A stretch of DNA of 64,000 bases from Karalla daura (taxonomy: Eukaryota; Chordata; Actinopteri; Chaetodontiformes; Leiognathidae), in contig CM055206.1 of assembly GCA_029224185.1 (NCBI GenBank), positions 11,574,683 through 11,638,682 of the forward strand. The letters are read 5' to 3'. The notes beneath the pieces are model-generated. The model worked only from the letters and a program-made list of their open reading frames with translations, made no database searches and had not been told where the DNA came from. The position numbers were made by a program, and so were the translations under genes. Shown in pieces: positions 26,001-38,064 of the stretch (position 1 is its first letter; every line of letters starts with the position of its first letter).

Positions 26001-27639
26001 GAGCAGAATGACTATGGTGAGACTTCTGCAAGTTGCTTCTTGCACGTGTTTACTCAACTCAGGACACTTGAAAAATGAAGTGGTGGGAAGAAATTCTGAA
26101 TACCACATGTCTACATTTGTGATGCATCTGTAGGCGTCAAGGTTGCTGCAGGGAGTGAGACGAAGACCGTTGACACGCGCTCTTTTATAGTGAGCCGCCT
26201 GCCAGTGCAAGAGCCTGCAGCCGGAAGCCAGCAGTGTCTTCAGGTCAGAGAGGAAGTGCAGTCTGCTGTGCTGCGCACTGTCCAGGCCAGGTACACACAC
26301 ACACACACACACACACACACCTGCCTACATATGAGACATTGTTGGTGTTTACTCCTCTTCACCCTATGTTCTTTTTTTCTCTCATATTAGTAAGGAGAGG
26401 GGAGACTCTGGCAGCCCCAAGTTCATAGTGACATTAGACGGTGTGCCGAGCCCGCTGGGGAATCTTGCAGACTGCGAGATGGACCTGGATGAAGTGAGGC
26501 CACCCACCAAGGTCACACAAGCTGCTGTTCATGCCCACAGAGAGCCCAAACTCAGTATCCTGCAGAGACTACAGGGGGGCATTGTTCCATCTGAAGGTGC
26601 GGACTCTCCGTTGAGCACTGTGAAAATGCGGCACGCACAGGGAATAAGTGTGCTGTAAAGATTTGCGTTTTACTAACATAAGGCTTTTGGTCATTCCATC
26701 AGATGATGGGATGGTTGTTGAAATGGAGGAGGATGACGACGTCCCGTTAAAGAAACAGAAGGTGATGGAGCGATGCAAGTTCTGGCCCGTCTGTAAAAGT
26801 GGGGATGAGTGTTTGTATCATCACCCTACGACACAGTGCAAGTGAGTATTTACTGAGCATGATGGTGGGGTTCTTACCACTCTGCTCTCAGGAATGAACA
26901 ACTCTTTTCTCTGTTGTGATTGCTTTCCATTTTGTTTTTCCTCCAGGACTTTCCCCAGCTGCAAGTTTGGTGACAAATGCCTTTTTGTCCATCCTAATTG
27001 TAAATATGACGCCAGGTGTAGTAAGCCAGACTGTCCCTTCACTCACGTCAGCCGCAGAGGCACTGTTGCTCCTCCTCCCAGGCCAGGTACTTTGACATCA
27101 GCACACCCAATTATAAACTCTTGTGTCTCTCTGTCCAGATGACAGTGTCTCAGACTCAACTTTTTACATCCACAGCCCCACAGCCAGCGCAGACCTCAAG
27201 TATGTGCCGATTCTTCCCAGACTGCAAGAAGATGGACTGTCCCTTTTATCATCCCAAGGTAAAACTTTGGTTATTAGTTGGAAATGTCTTGTCGCAAATC
27301 ACTTAGTTTAAGATAAAGACAATGCATTTATGTGAAGGTTCCTGCTGCAGTCTGACGATTTGTTTGTGGCTTTTTTCCAACTGTTCCTACAGCCGTGTCG
27401 TTTTGCTGGGCAGTGTAAACGGGCTGGATGTACTTTCTACCATCCAAATTCGTCTGTGCCCCCGAGACATGCCCTGAAGTGGACAAAAACACAGACCAGG
27501 TGATCAGACAGATCATTTTCTTTTGAACAATCTGTTGCAAATAAAACATGCTGTAGTTGAAATGTAGTTTTGAAAACATATATTTGTATTTCTTTTTGCA
27601 CCTTCTGAATTTCATCTTTCTGTCTCTCGCAGTGAATAA
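23090..27639 (+). CDS. zc3h14: Zinc finger CCCH domain-containing protein 14 (17 coding exons)
   Basis: Nuclear protein that binds polyadenosine RNA through tandem CCCH fingers and limits poly(A) tail length (orthologue of Drosophila Nab2).

Exons read: 23090-23125, 23454-23496, 23928-24042, 24136-24176, 24301-24469, 24581-24887, 24958-25163, 25387-25487, 25573-25731, 25909-26016, 26134-26290, 26391-26596, 26703-26841, 26947-27086, 27176-27258, 27393-27499, 27633-27639. They join in frame to 707 codons.

The N-terminus (MEIGAEISKKIR, then DEELPDYIMVMVANKK) is the conserved PWI-like fold. STVKPL...VIDIKPE and an LSRKRK nuclear-signal region follow. All five CCCH fingers are present at about residues 575-695, for example CKFWPVCKSGDECLYHH and CRFAGQCKRAGCTFYH. 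The protein ends SE-stop, as I recall for the human one.

The exon 7 acceptor (24958, alternatively 24969) and exon 10 acceptor (25909 or 25948, both in frame) are the least certain. Human ZC3H14 is of similar length. Confidence 0.93.
23825..23890 (+). repeat. Retroposon 3' tail fragment in zc3h14 intron 2
   Basis: 'gtaatttctctgtgggatca' then 'attaagtgatctgattctga' resembles the common fish LINE tail (compare 29700-29720). Diverged. Confidence 0.35.
26292..26320 (+). repeat. (CA)n microsatellite at the intron 11 donor of zc3h14
   Basis: The exon 11 donor is GTACAC, and the CA run begins directly inside it, so the donor's downstream bases are part of the repeat. Confidence 0.8.
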
Positions 27640-27843
27640 ATTCCAAGGATACTGACTGAGGTCTGCTGACGGTTTACACATGCAGAGATGGAAGATGTTC
27701 AATATCTACGTTTATGAATTTTCAGTTTTTGAATTACTGTTCTATTATTTAATTGTATCATCAACTGATTTTTAAGAGAAATGTTTTGTAAAACAGTCAA
27801 GTTTTTGCTGATCTACTCATAATAGTAAAAAAAAAGTTCCACA

Positions 27844-27849
27844 AATAAA
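27844..27849 (+). terminator. zc3h14: zc3h14 polyadenylation signal
   Basis: AATAAA about 205 bases after the stop codon, followed by a T/GT-rich stretch (tttcattttcccttctttgtcttgtgg). The implied 3' UTR runs from 27640 to about 27870. Confidence 0.65.
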
Positions 27850-27899
27850 TTTCATTTTCCCTTCTTTGTCTTGTGGTTACAGTTTTGGTTCAAAGTTCA

Positions 27900-28384
27900 T
27901 TATAGACAGAAGAGCCTTTGGTTGATATAATAATTATCAGTGAGGATAGATCTGTTTGTCCACTGGAGCATTTACTTGATTAGGAAGAAGCGTGGAATAT
28001 AATATGGACATATACTAAAGCAAAAAAAGTGCTCCAAGTTGATGTCACAATCTATTGTGACTAGCTTAAAACAAAGTGCTTTGTATGATAAACCCAGGAT
28101 TGAAAGTGCAGAAGGAAGGAACTTCGCATCAACTGACTTTAGAGAGAAGAGATAGCACGAAAATGAAACTTCATTAGAATAACATGCATTCTTACCCAGA
28201 GGCAGTGATAAGACCATAAGATAAACTTTTATTTGTTCCAATGGAAATTTGCACTGTTGCAGTAAAAAACAGAACAATGAAGACATAAATGCCATGTACA
28301 TGCACTAAAACGGAATAGAAAAATGAAGAGAAACTACGATGAAATTTGTGGACAGATATAAATCAAACCTGCCTTTTAGCAGTG
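27900..28384. other. Intergenic; antisense retroposon tail
   Basis: No gene seen. The sequence at about 28218-28280 ('gataaacttttatttgttcc', then 'aatggaaatttgcactgttg') resembles the antisense 3' end of a fish LINE. Confidence 0.45.
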
Positions 28385-28535
28385 GTATCTCCAGCACGTG
28401 TAACGTGAAGGCAGGAAATGCACCCTGAGCAGGATGCACACAATTCACTCAGACATTCACACCTAAAGCCAACCGAGTCCCAAGTTGTAAAGATGCCACC
28501 CTCAAGGTGCCACACATGCACACTGGCAGTAAGAT
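28385..28535 (-). repeat. SINE-like dispersed repeat, copy 4 (reversed)
   Basis: On the minus strand the 'gtgcatttcctgccttcac' segment matches 'gtgcatttcatgccttcac' of copy 3. It also carries a 'gtgtgaatgtctgagtga' type segment. Partial copy. Confidence 0.55.
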
Positions 28536-28864
28536 GTCTTGCATGAATTGTGTGTGCAAAACAAAGTAAGTTAAAATATAAATGTAGAAATATGGACTAT
28601 ATATGTCACTTTTGTATCTTTAAAGATGATTGTCAATTACAACCTTTAACATTTACCGTAATTCTACACGTAGAAATATGCTGCAATTATCGTGAAAAAT
28701 TAAAAAGTTCGTTTACGTTTCGGGACTGGAGTCGAATCAGTTGCTGATTATCTAATATATGTGATATTTGTTTAACATATTTGTTTTGCGCATTGACTGG
28801 AGACAAATTGTATGTTTATGTTAAACAGGGACATTTTTAAGAATATATGCGGCGTTTTAAAGCT

Positions 28865-28949
28865 GCAGAGCCCTCTGGTGGCTCTGCCGCGCTTCCTGAT
28901 GACGTCACTCTAGTACAAGCTAAAAGCACCAGGAGCTCGTGCAGCAGTT
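28865..28949 (+). promoter_or_regulatory. 7SL upstream promoter: ATF/CRE site and CTCF-like motif
   Basis: A perfect TGACGTCA palindrome lies at about 28900-28907, roughly 50 bases before the 7SL start. An ATF/CRE-type element at this distance is known to be needed for human 7SL transcription by RNA polymerase III. At about 28869-28886 the minus strand reads gcagagccaccagagggc, a good CTCF core. Both support a working gene rather than a retroposed 7SL copy. Confidence 0.6.
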
Positions 28950-29247
28950 GCCGGGTGCGGTGGCGTGCGCCTGTAATCCCAGCTACCGGGAGGCTGAGGC
29001 TGGCGGATCGTTTGAGCTCAGGAGCTCTGAGCTGCAGTGGACTATGCCGATCGGGTGTCCGCACTAAGTTCGGCATCGATATGGTGCTCCTGGGGGAGCC
29101 CGGGACCACCAGGTCGTCTAAGGAGGGGTGCACCGGCCCAGGTCGGAGACGGAGCAGGTCAAAGCCCCCGTGCCGCTCAGTAGTGGGATCGCGCCTGTGA
29201 ATAGACGCTGTAGCGCAGCCTGAGTAATACAGCGGGACTCAGTCTTT
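28950..29247 (+). ncRNA. 7SL RNA, signal recognition particle RNA
   Basis: Structural RNA of the signal recognition particle, which pauses translation of secretory proteins and targets ribosomes to the ER.

The whole molecule is recognisable. The 5' Alu domain starts gccgggtgcggtggcgtgc, followed by ctgtaatcccagctac and gaggctgaggctgg. The central S domain has gccgatcgggtgtccgcact and aagttcggcatcgatatgg. The SRP54/SRP19-binding arm has ggcccaggtcggagacggag and caggtcaaagcccccgtgc. The 3' Alu strand has gtagtgggatcgcgcctgtg. It ends before a T5 run (29245-29249), the Pol III terminator.

Length is about 298 nt, close to the roughly 300 nt of vertebrate 7SL. The internal A box (about 28954-28965) is intact. 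I see no truncation, poly(A) tail or flanking target-site duplication, so a genuine gene is likely. The open frames across it on both strands are not genes. Confidence 0.93.
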
Positions 29248-29639
29248 TTCGGTCAAAAACACGCGCATTTTACCACATGTACATCTTTACTTTACAACCG
29301 AGCGTCACCCAGCGGCTTATTTAGCGTTTTATTCTAAAGAAAACCGGTCAAGAAGTGTCTGTTTTGCGTTGTCCACATTGCCTCCTACTGGACAAAACCA
29401 GACACTACATCAACATCACTGAACAGTATCAGCTGCTTCAATGTTGCACACTGTAGTAGTATTACGGTTATCATCATGTAGTGTTTACACTCTACTCTCA
29501 AAACTACTGCTGCGCCTTTCACATAGTCTGAACGTTTCTTTTTGTACCACTGCATATAGATTCTATACATTTTGCATATGAACTAAAGTGATTATTTGCT
29601 ATCCCTCACGGATATTGTGTCCTGTCACTAAGAAGTATG

Positions 29640-29719
29640 TTTTTCTAATTAATTTGTAATAGTGTTGTTACCTGGAACCTGAATTTTCGAAAGTTAACTT
29701 CCCTAAGGGATCAATAAAG
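29640..29719 (+). repeat. LINE-like 3' end
   Basis: 'acttccctaagggatcaata' and then 'aagt', running straight into a tetranucleotide array, is the usual 3' terminus of a family of fish non-LTR retrotransposons. Only the 3' end appears to be present. Confidence 0.55.
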
Positions 29720-29821
<102 letters not shown>

Positions 29822-32800
29822 ACTTCTCCTGACGTCCTGCAGGAGGAGACATATCAAAACTACAAGCTCTGGTAGCTTCCTGTTGTGTCACAGGTGATCA
29901 TGCATTTCCATTCAGCTTTATCAGTGTTTTGTGTGGCCATAGTTTCGTTCTAGTGAAAGTGAAGCGTCTGACTGAATGAAGGAAGTGCACCACAGGAAGC
30001 CAGTGAGACTTCATTAATCTCAATCTATGCTATGTGGTTTGATCATCCAACAAGTGTTTACATGGTTATGATGCAGGTGTATCAAAACTTTTTATTTCTT
30101 CAGCAAAAAGGCCCAAAAAAAACCCCACAGAGGCCCTACCCACTCCTTTGGCTTTTTGATGTTCTCAGCAATGCAAAAATGCCAAAATATAGGATAATGC
30201 ATGCTACCTCCCACAACGTGACCATGCGGATTGTTTGACCTTTTGAAAAGGAATACAACACATTATTGAACACACTAAATCATTCTTCTCATAACAATTG
30301 TTTATAATGTCACAAATGATCAAAAAACCACCCAAGCTGAGATCATATCCATGATGTTTACCAGCGCCAGTCTTTGTCACTTATCCTTTGTCTGTTGGAA
30401 AAATTAAAAAAACACCACAGAGAAACTCTCCGTCTACAATCGTGTGAAAATCCCACACGTTGATTGTCCCCTCCTCTCACGCTGAATGCAAATTTAACTG
30501 ATGTTTTTTAAGAGCGTGAAATATTTTCCTCTGAGGTTTGACAAGGTCAGGTTCACTCAAATTTTTAGTATCTTGTGATAATTAGACTGTTGTAAATGGC
30601 TTTTATGAATGACTGAAATAAGTATTTTTCTACAAACCTTATGTTTTAATGTCAGTAGTTTTATCACTGAGAAATCCTCTTATAACCTATTAGCAGAGTT
30701 CCAACAAGGTTTCCCGACACCTGATGTTCCTTTTTACACAAGAATCCAAGGCTATGTCTCGCCTCTATTTCCACATCGGCTGAAACCGGCTGAAACAGCC
30801 AATGTGGAAACATTCAGTTGATCTGTGTGCAGACAAAAAGTGCAATCACTTCTTCTAATGTGAAATCTCTGGATCCTGATGATTTCATTGTTCTGAAATG
30901 GAGGTGTGGTGGTTTGCAATCAGTCTTATTTGTCAGGTGTCCAAGGAGTTTGGGTTATTCAAAATGTCCATTTGTGCATGATAATCTTGCATTATCATGG
31001 GATTATGTGTCGATGAAATGGAGAAGTTCTCTGATGATGAGGAAGTCTTGCCTCATTTGTAACCTGATGCAACATGCAAATAAAACATCACTCTGGACTA
31101 ATTCAAGGAAATGTTTTAAGAAGGAAATGTAGTAGTTTTAACTCAGAAACAACCTGAGGTGTGTTTTTAAATGTAACGTGAAACCGTGTCTGAGTGGGAA
31201 TTTACCACCATGTTGTTTCCCAGAAGATCAAAGGCTTTTTTCACGACATGGTCAAGCTCAAACTATGAAAGTATCAATACGATGACCATTCTTTTATGTA
31301 TGGTTGCTGCTGAAATGTCATATATTCTAAATGATGCATGTGCAGATAAAATCTAAGGTGGGAAAAATAAGAGACTGGACTTGATGCCTTTCTTCTGTGA
31401 CTCATTGATGGCCTTTTTAGCTGCAACTATTTCAGTATGATTAAACCCACAACATACGTATGAGTGTTATTTTTACGGTCATCAGTGTCTATAAGACTCT
31501 TCACCTTCCCTCAGTAATTCACTGCTTATTAGAAACCTCCCCCAGTCATTTCCCAGGAAGAGAGGTCACAGATGAAGGCATCTCAGCTTGTTATCTAAAT
31601 AAATGGCCCTTTGGGGTTTTTTTCTTTCTGAGTCTAAGCGAGGTCTGTAGGAGCAGGGTGACAACTGCATCTGAAATTCACTGCAGTCGCTTCTGATAAA
31701 GTTTGCTCGGTAGTGACATTGTGTGGGCAGTGTGTTAAACCAGGTGTCATACCTGGGGTTTATCCGATAAAAACATGTCAAAATTAGACAGAAAGAAAAC
31801 ACTTAAGTGAACCACAGATGGTAAAAAGGCAGCCCTTGTTTTAATCACCAAGTTTAGCCCTTGTACATTTCCTGTATAATTTTCTAATAGGGTAACACTG
31901 AAATAGACTAATGAGTCTAAAATTGTTCCCCTGGAGTCGATTCAACATTTAAACCCCTGACGTTGCTTCGAGGTCATTTTAAGGCAAAACTGAATCTAGG
32001 CCCTCATCCACGTTAAGGCTCACAACTAAAGCCGACTACTTGTTTTGTTTTTCTATATTTGGACTTCAATGTGTCTGCGTGCCGGTAAAAGCAGAATTTG
32101 ACTAATCAGCTTTCCCTTGCTTTCCCTCTCTTTTCTCCTCACACTCTCGAGTCGTTTGGACGGCGTTAAATGCCAAGCATTAGAAATGTCTGCCCTTGCC
32201 CAAGCTCTTCAAAATTCCTGTGATGGTAGAACATGTTTTTGTGTGGGAGGGCTGTTCTGCCAAGCAAAGCTGTTTTGGTCCTGATTCTTTTTTTTTTTTT
32301 CTCTCTCTCTCTCTTCACAAGAAAATCTTGTTCTTGCATCACCAAATGCTACCTCGTGATGGGGGCAAACAAGAAAATAACACAAGAGCTCACATTATGC
32401 CGCCTCACCTCTGACTTTAACACGGATTTGTATGTGACGTTAAAGCTGCAGCGTGTGCCAGACGTACACTAGTATTTACTTTTTTTAGTCACGGTCAAAG
32501 CCATAGTGTGCAAACACAAATTTGACAGGCTTCCAGGATATTCCCGCCACAAGCAACGCGGCACAAATAGTGAATTTCACCATCTTGGGCTGTGTACATT
32601 TTCTTGAATATTCCCCACAGAGCCATATTACTGAACAGTGAAAATGGGGGAGGGGGATTCTAGGTGGGGTTTCGGGGAGCCCCTTCATCATTTCCCACAG
32701 TGCCCATAGCCCCCGACATTGTCTAGCGCTATTGCAGCTGGTGCGTCTCAGACAGGGACAGCGTGGCGCGGTTCTGGAAACCACCATTGAGCTTCAGTAA

Positions 32801-33480
32801 AAACTCACGAGCCAGTCATCCATGCAGAGTTTTTGGATGCGCTGTCTCATGAGGATTTGGTCGAAACACAAGTTCCAATTTAAGAAACAAATAGAAAGGG
32901 GAAGAAGGAATGTCCATGATGATGCTCATCACAGTGTTTTTGTCCTTTAGAAGAATCATCTTTCATTTTGGTCGTGCCATAAGGCAGGGTGACTATCACT
33001 GTAACTCACAGTGAGCAGAGGATATTTTTATCCTTTGAACTATTTGTTACTCAGATTCAAACATATGTTGGTCATACTGTGCATCTTGTAGTGTTCTGCA
33101 ATATGTAAACAACTCTGAGAAATTAGTAAAAATTGGTAAACTAAAGATCACGTCAACGATGCTTTCTTGTCTTTAGTCACTTGTCTGTTGGAACAACAAC
33201 AGACGATATTCAAGTTTGATTGTAAGTCTACCAGTCATGAAGTTTTCCAGTATATTCGACACGTAACTTACCCATAGTTTTTAAAAGTTTTGTCTTTCGT
33301 CAATGTCCGCCCATGTTCATTTACATTGTGATCAAACCAAACCTTCTGTTATTTTTCTGGACTTTACAAGATTACCTTTGGAGCTTTAACTTTCCATCAG
33401 ACATGTGACTTCCAGTCTAATGCAACTTGAGATTCTTACCAGAAGCCACATCAGATACGACCATTTCGGTAGACAGCTAG
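29822..33480. other. Intergenic between 7SL and batf, no gene supported
   Basis: No exon with splice sites or family similarity on either strand. Open frames (for example minus strand 32485-32787) lack recognisable domains. Possible batf regulatory DNA, but nothing specific can be named. Confidence 0.5.
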
Positions 33481-33489
33481 TGTATATGT

Positions 33490-33492
<3 letters not shown>

Positions 33493-33573
<81 letters not shown>

Positions 33574-33600
33574 CAGAGAGAAAACGAGAGAGAGAGAGGA
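33493..33600 (+). repeat. (AG)n microsatellite upstream of batf
   Basis: Nearly pure AG run to about 33558, then an interrupted purine-rich stretch to about 33640, within 350 bases of the batf start codon. It may lie in the batf promoter or 5' UTR. The Arg-Glu and Ser-Leu open frames over it are artefacts. Confidence 0.9.
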
Positions 33601-33833
33601 GGAGTAACAGAAAAGGGAAAGAAAAGAGGGAAGAGAGAGACTCATTCAGCCAAGTTCTTCTCAGCACTCGTTCTGCTACACAGACTCTTTTTTTTCGGTC
33701 TCTCTCTCATCTCTTCTACACACACACACATACACTGCACGCAGACACACATACACACACTCACACACATCTAGCCACAAACACAAAGCAGAAGTAGAAA
33801 AAGGAAGCCGGTTTTCAGTCGCCACAGTTGGCT

Positions 33834-36800
33834 ATGGCTCAGGGCTCTGACAGCAATGACACAAGTTACAAGTCCCCATCTCCTGGAAGCAGACCGGTAA
33901 GTGTTCTCTTCCTAGGTTCCTTTCTCCAGCCTCAGCCTATCTCCACTGTGGCTTCACAGATTTGTAACATTGTTAACATGAATGTTGTGACTTAAGAGCT
34001 GCATGTTTCTCCCGAGCCTTTGCTCGGATGCAGGGGTTGATGCACGCTGGGTGGCGAGCAGCACATTCTCCGCTCACAGTTTCTCACTGTGTTTCACTTG
34101 CACACATGGACTGCAAGCATGACTCGCTTCGAGTGTAGGCTTTTGTGAATGTGCAACATGTCTCACTCACCCGAGCAGTGGGAATCCTTTTGTTTTTGCA
34201 AGTCCTCAAACTGTGAATGATTTGTGAGCTGTCGGGAACAGACTGTGTGGTAAATGCTGCACACACTGTCCTGTCTCTGTGCATGTGAGACTCATCATCC
34301 GCAGAGCTGACTGCTTTCACGTGTGCCAGTCCTCGCACACCATTGCTCCTTTTTGCCACTCAGTACCACTGTGGGAGGAAAACAATCAAACGCTACATAC
34401 AGGTCATAGAAGCAGGTTCAGGTGTCGCGGCCTGTTTTCAACAGTGTCAGATGTTTTGGGTTTTTTCAGCGATGTGTTAACGGATGTTTGAAAGTTTAAT
34501 ATGTCAACTCTTTCATGTTCAACTGACTCTGCATTTTGAAATGAGATTAGTTATTACGATACCCAGAGCATCGAGACCTCAGGACATGAAACAGGGTGTG
34601 CGTTATACCTAACTGATGACTCAGCCACTCCCTGGCCCTGCCCTTCATATTTGGTGTGAAGTTTGGCTGATGTCCTGTCCTAAACGCACCAGCTAGAGCT
34701 GATGGTACAACGCTTGCCCTTTTTTTCAGGTTGCTTTTGTCCCTGTACACGCACTAACTGGCTGCGTCTTTGTCTTTGCCTCAGAGCTCCTCAGATGATG
34801 CGAAGAAAGTGATGCGGCGGGAAAAGAACCGGATTGCCGCTCAGAAGAGCAGGATGAGGCAGACTCAGAAAGCTGACAGCCTCCACCTGGTGAGTAGACG
34901 TCTCTACTGCGCAACACACCCTCCTCAGGCTCCCACATCAACAGCAGCACCACAGACACCGCATGCTCGTCTCATAGGTGGAAAATCGATGGATTATTCT
35001 GTAGGTGAGCCAGCTCATTCACACTCTGCAGAACAGCTAACAGAATCACCATTCTCAGATGCAAAAGATCAAAAGAGCAATATTTGCACAGCCGACATAT
35101 CACAAGTGATAACATTAGTTTGCAACGATTCAAAAGAGACTCTGCAGCACTTTGAAGCCTGTGCGTACTATATTTACAAAAGCCCTACCTGACCATGTGG
35201 CGAATGTGTCATGGTGTCTGTTTGCCTGCACACTTGGACGCTGCCCTGTGTGTTTGCTGAAGTTTAAGGAATAAATTAGCACGTGTGGGCAACGGCTCTT
35301 GTCTGCGAGCAGAGTCCAGCACCCAATGGCTGTGGCGCTGAGTGCAATGCCTGGCTGCCGCTTCGTTCTTTGCCCCTTTTGTTCTTTTTCTTCTGACAGC
35401 TCAGTTCATGTGAGACTCAAGTGGAAGCCCCGTCATTTCACTCGTTTCGTCTGGCATGACTTGGCACGAGATGCCAGTGGTTAGAGAGGATTTTACATGC
35501 AGCACTTCTTTTGTTTTTTTTTTCAGAACGTTTTGCCCCTGAGCAGCTTCAGGTGTACATAAAACATGTATATACATATAATATGTACATAAAACATGTA
35601 CATTTATGTATATAAGAGGCAGAACATTTTAAATTTCCTCTTAAGCTTTCGGGAGGGGCTCACAAGCTAAATGACCTTTCCTTTAACCTGTGAAAACTTC
35701 ATACACCTCTGGCACATTTCAGCACACTGACCCAGTATCTACACTCTGTGTGACTTCCTCATTCAAGCCGTGATGATTTGTGCTGCACTCTAACCACGTT
35801 TTTTTTTTTTCCTACTCCTGTGAACTTTATCGGATGAGCCGAGGAGGTTTTTTTTTTTTTTTGACCTTCAGAAAAGCCACAGAGTAGATTCCGGCAGATC
35901 CATACACCTGAATTCATGAGAATATTTCCCGTGAACCATGGCGCATATCAACAGTCTCTTTAAAGCCGTCACAGTCACAGAACGCACCAAGGGACCACAA
36001 AGCAGCTCTGTGGTTTTGCTCTCATCGTCTCACAAGATAAACAGGAAGAGAAATTTTCCCTCTCTATGACACAGTGGCTGATTTCCTGTTTCTTAGTAGT
36101 ATTTTTTCTTCGCTGTAAAAGAGCTTGAAATTGTATGTCGTGGGCAGGAGGGTAGAAAAAAGCTGTCACTTCTTGTAAAGCACAGATAGTGGGCTGTATT
36201 TGGCTAAGTGACGCAAGTGCAGGGGTTTGCCCCAAGGTTCTGTGACAGTAAGGACCTTGAGCTCTGCATTGTGATCTTTCGTCCATGGCTTGATGACCTT
36301 TTCGCTAGAGTGGAAGATTTCTCCCCTCCTTAACCGCACCAAAGAGGAAAAACACAATGACGTACTATTTGCTCTACTTGTGTTATCTTAATATTGGTGA
36401 TCAAGGCTGGGCTTGTTTTGGAAAATGCACTGAAATTGTCCAGAACGTTGGAACGAAAGCTTCTGAAGTAGGCTTTTACTGTGATCAGTATCATAGGTGG
36501 ATTTCTCATGTTTTTCTAACTATCAAAAAGCAGAACAAGAATGCAAGTTTTAGGTTTTAAAACTTTTTAGGTTTTATTTGTGAAATGAGTGACACCAGTC
36601 CAAACAACAGTTCAGTAGACTGTCTCATCTTTGGTTTTGCTACTTTGGAATGAATGAGCTGTTACTCTGTTTACTCATATCATGATGGTGAGCAGCCATC
36701 CTTAATTTCCACAATCAGTGTTCTACAAAGTCTAAACAGTTACAAAACACTGATTTAAAACCTTTAAGCAAAAGTCAAAAGTATATTTTATCCTACTTTA

Positions 36801-37989
36801 AACAAATTTTCTAGTTAATTAGACACTTGTTTTACTTGCAAGTGTTTCTCGTGGTCTTACCCACACAAATTGGCGGGCACTAGTGATAGACGACAACATC
36901 CTGTGTAGAATTTGCTTTTCGTCAATTGGCATTAGAGGTGAAAGTGGATGCGACTGCTGAATGTGACTTAACACAAGAAAGACTGAAGCGTCTGCATGTT
37001 GATGTTCAGACCCTCCCAGCTGAATGGAAACTTCAGCATCATAACTGCTTCACTGGTTTCAGCCAGCATACTAACACACTAGCATAATTAGAGGGGTAGT
37101 GCTAACATGCTAACATGCTAACATGCTAAATAATAATCAGAGGGGAATAATTAATTGCTGTAGTGTGACAGATTGCTAGCTTTTTTTTGATTATGAAGCT
37201 GATGGGATTGTCAGTGGTCTTTATAGTCATAAATATGTACACAAACCAAAATTTTGCACATTTCAACAGTTTCCATTGTGTTATGTGTTGTGTTATGAAT
37301 TGTCTGAAGAAGATTACATTAAAGATTGTGGAGCCAGTCTATGCTGTCTGCAATCTAAAATAAAAATGGAAAAATGGCAAAGAACAACGTACATATTTTT
37401 AAAAGCATTTAACATAAAACCCTACATTTTAGTGTTTCATAACACAGTGTGCAAGATTAATAGTCTTTACTATTATAATCATGTGTACCGATTTCCATGC
37501 CAAATTTATCCATAAGTTGTTTAGATGTTAGATTATTATGGAGCAAACAGGTGGAGCAACAGACAGACTGTACCACCCACATACTAAACACATAGATAAA
37601 TTCAGACTGATCCAGCATTTCTCATGCTTTGGAAAAATTGTTGACTTGGATTGATGGTTTAAGTTCTAAGACATGAACAAATTCTCCGTGTATGGGAGCA
37701 GAGGAATGTTTCAGGTTCGATTTTAGAAAGGCCTTTAGTGTGGATTAATGACATCTGGTCCCTGTGTGCCTCCCCCTAGGAGAGCGAGAACCTGGAGAAG
37801 GAGAACGCCGCCCTCAGGAAGGAGGTCAAGCAGCTGACGGAGGAGGTCAAGCACCTGTCGTCTGTGCTGAGCAGCCACGAGCTGCAGTGCACCGGGCTGA
37901 ACCCCCAGACCCCCGAGCTACTGTACCCTGCGCCGCTCCACAGCAGCTACCACCACCAGCACATCCCCGTACCACACTACCAGCACTGA
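33834..37989 (+). CDS. batf: Basic leucine zipper transcription factor BATF (3 exons)
   Basis: AP-1 family nuclear factor. It pairs with JUN proteins and works with IRF4/IRF8 in lymphocyte and dendritic-cell differentiation.

Exons: 33834-33896, 34785-34889, 37780-37989, all phase 0, giving 125 aa plus stop, the length I recall for human BATF. Exon 1 encodes a Ser-rich N-terminus. Exon 2 encodes SSDD and the basic region (residues about 32-47, containing NRIAAQKSR). Exon 3 encodes most of the zipper. Heptad leucines are Leu54, Leu61, Leu68, Leu75 and Leu82. There is no transactivation domain, as expected.

The start has a usable context (gctATGg). It lies directly upstream of flvcr2 in the same orientation, as in human 14q24. 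That and the length favour batf over batf3 or jdp2. The ORF of exon 2 stays open about 100 codons into intron 2. Confidence 0.95.
34617..34623 (+). promoter_or_regulatory. AP-1 / NF-E2-type site in batf intron 1
   Basis: TGACTCA within gatgactcagcc, a consensus AP-1 site with an NF-E2/BACH-like extension, about 160 bases before exon 2. BATF:JUN dimers bind this kind of site, so autoregulation is possible. A 7-base motif can also occur by chance. Confidence 0.3.
37060..37260 (+). repeat. Teleost dispersed repeat in batf intron 2
   Basis: Contains four tandem 'gctaacat'-type units (about 37101-37128), then 'aagctgatgggattgtcag' and 'ttatagtcataaat', an order I recognise from a widespread fish repeat. 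Ends uncertain. Confidence 0.45.
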
Positions 37990-38025
37990 CCTGTGAGGCT
38001 ACGGACGAGACTGACCTCACCGGAA

Positions 38026-38064
<39 letters not shown>

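Noticed and set aside
27123..27311. Alternative frame through zc3h14 exon 15 from the tccag acceptor at 27136
   Set aside because: Using that acceptor from exon 14 gives the wrong frame and destroys the fourth and fifth CCCH fingers; the acceptor at 27175 keeps them.
28837..29200. Open frames of 98 and 117 codons on both strands
   Set aside because: They lie over the 7SL RNA gene and its promoter; the sequence is fully explained by the structural RNA.
32485..32787. 100-codon minus-strand frame between 7SL and batf
   Set aside because: No family resemblance and no splice signals at sensible places.
33405..33797. 130-codon frame rich in Arg-Glu
   Set aside because: Translation of an (AG)n microsatellite; no protein similarity.
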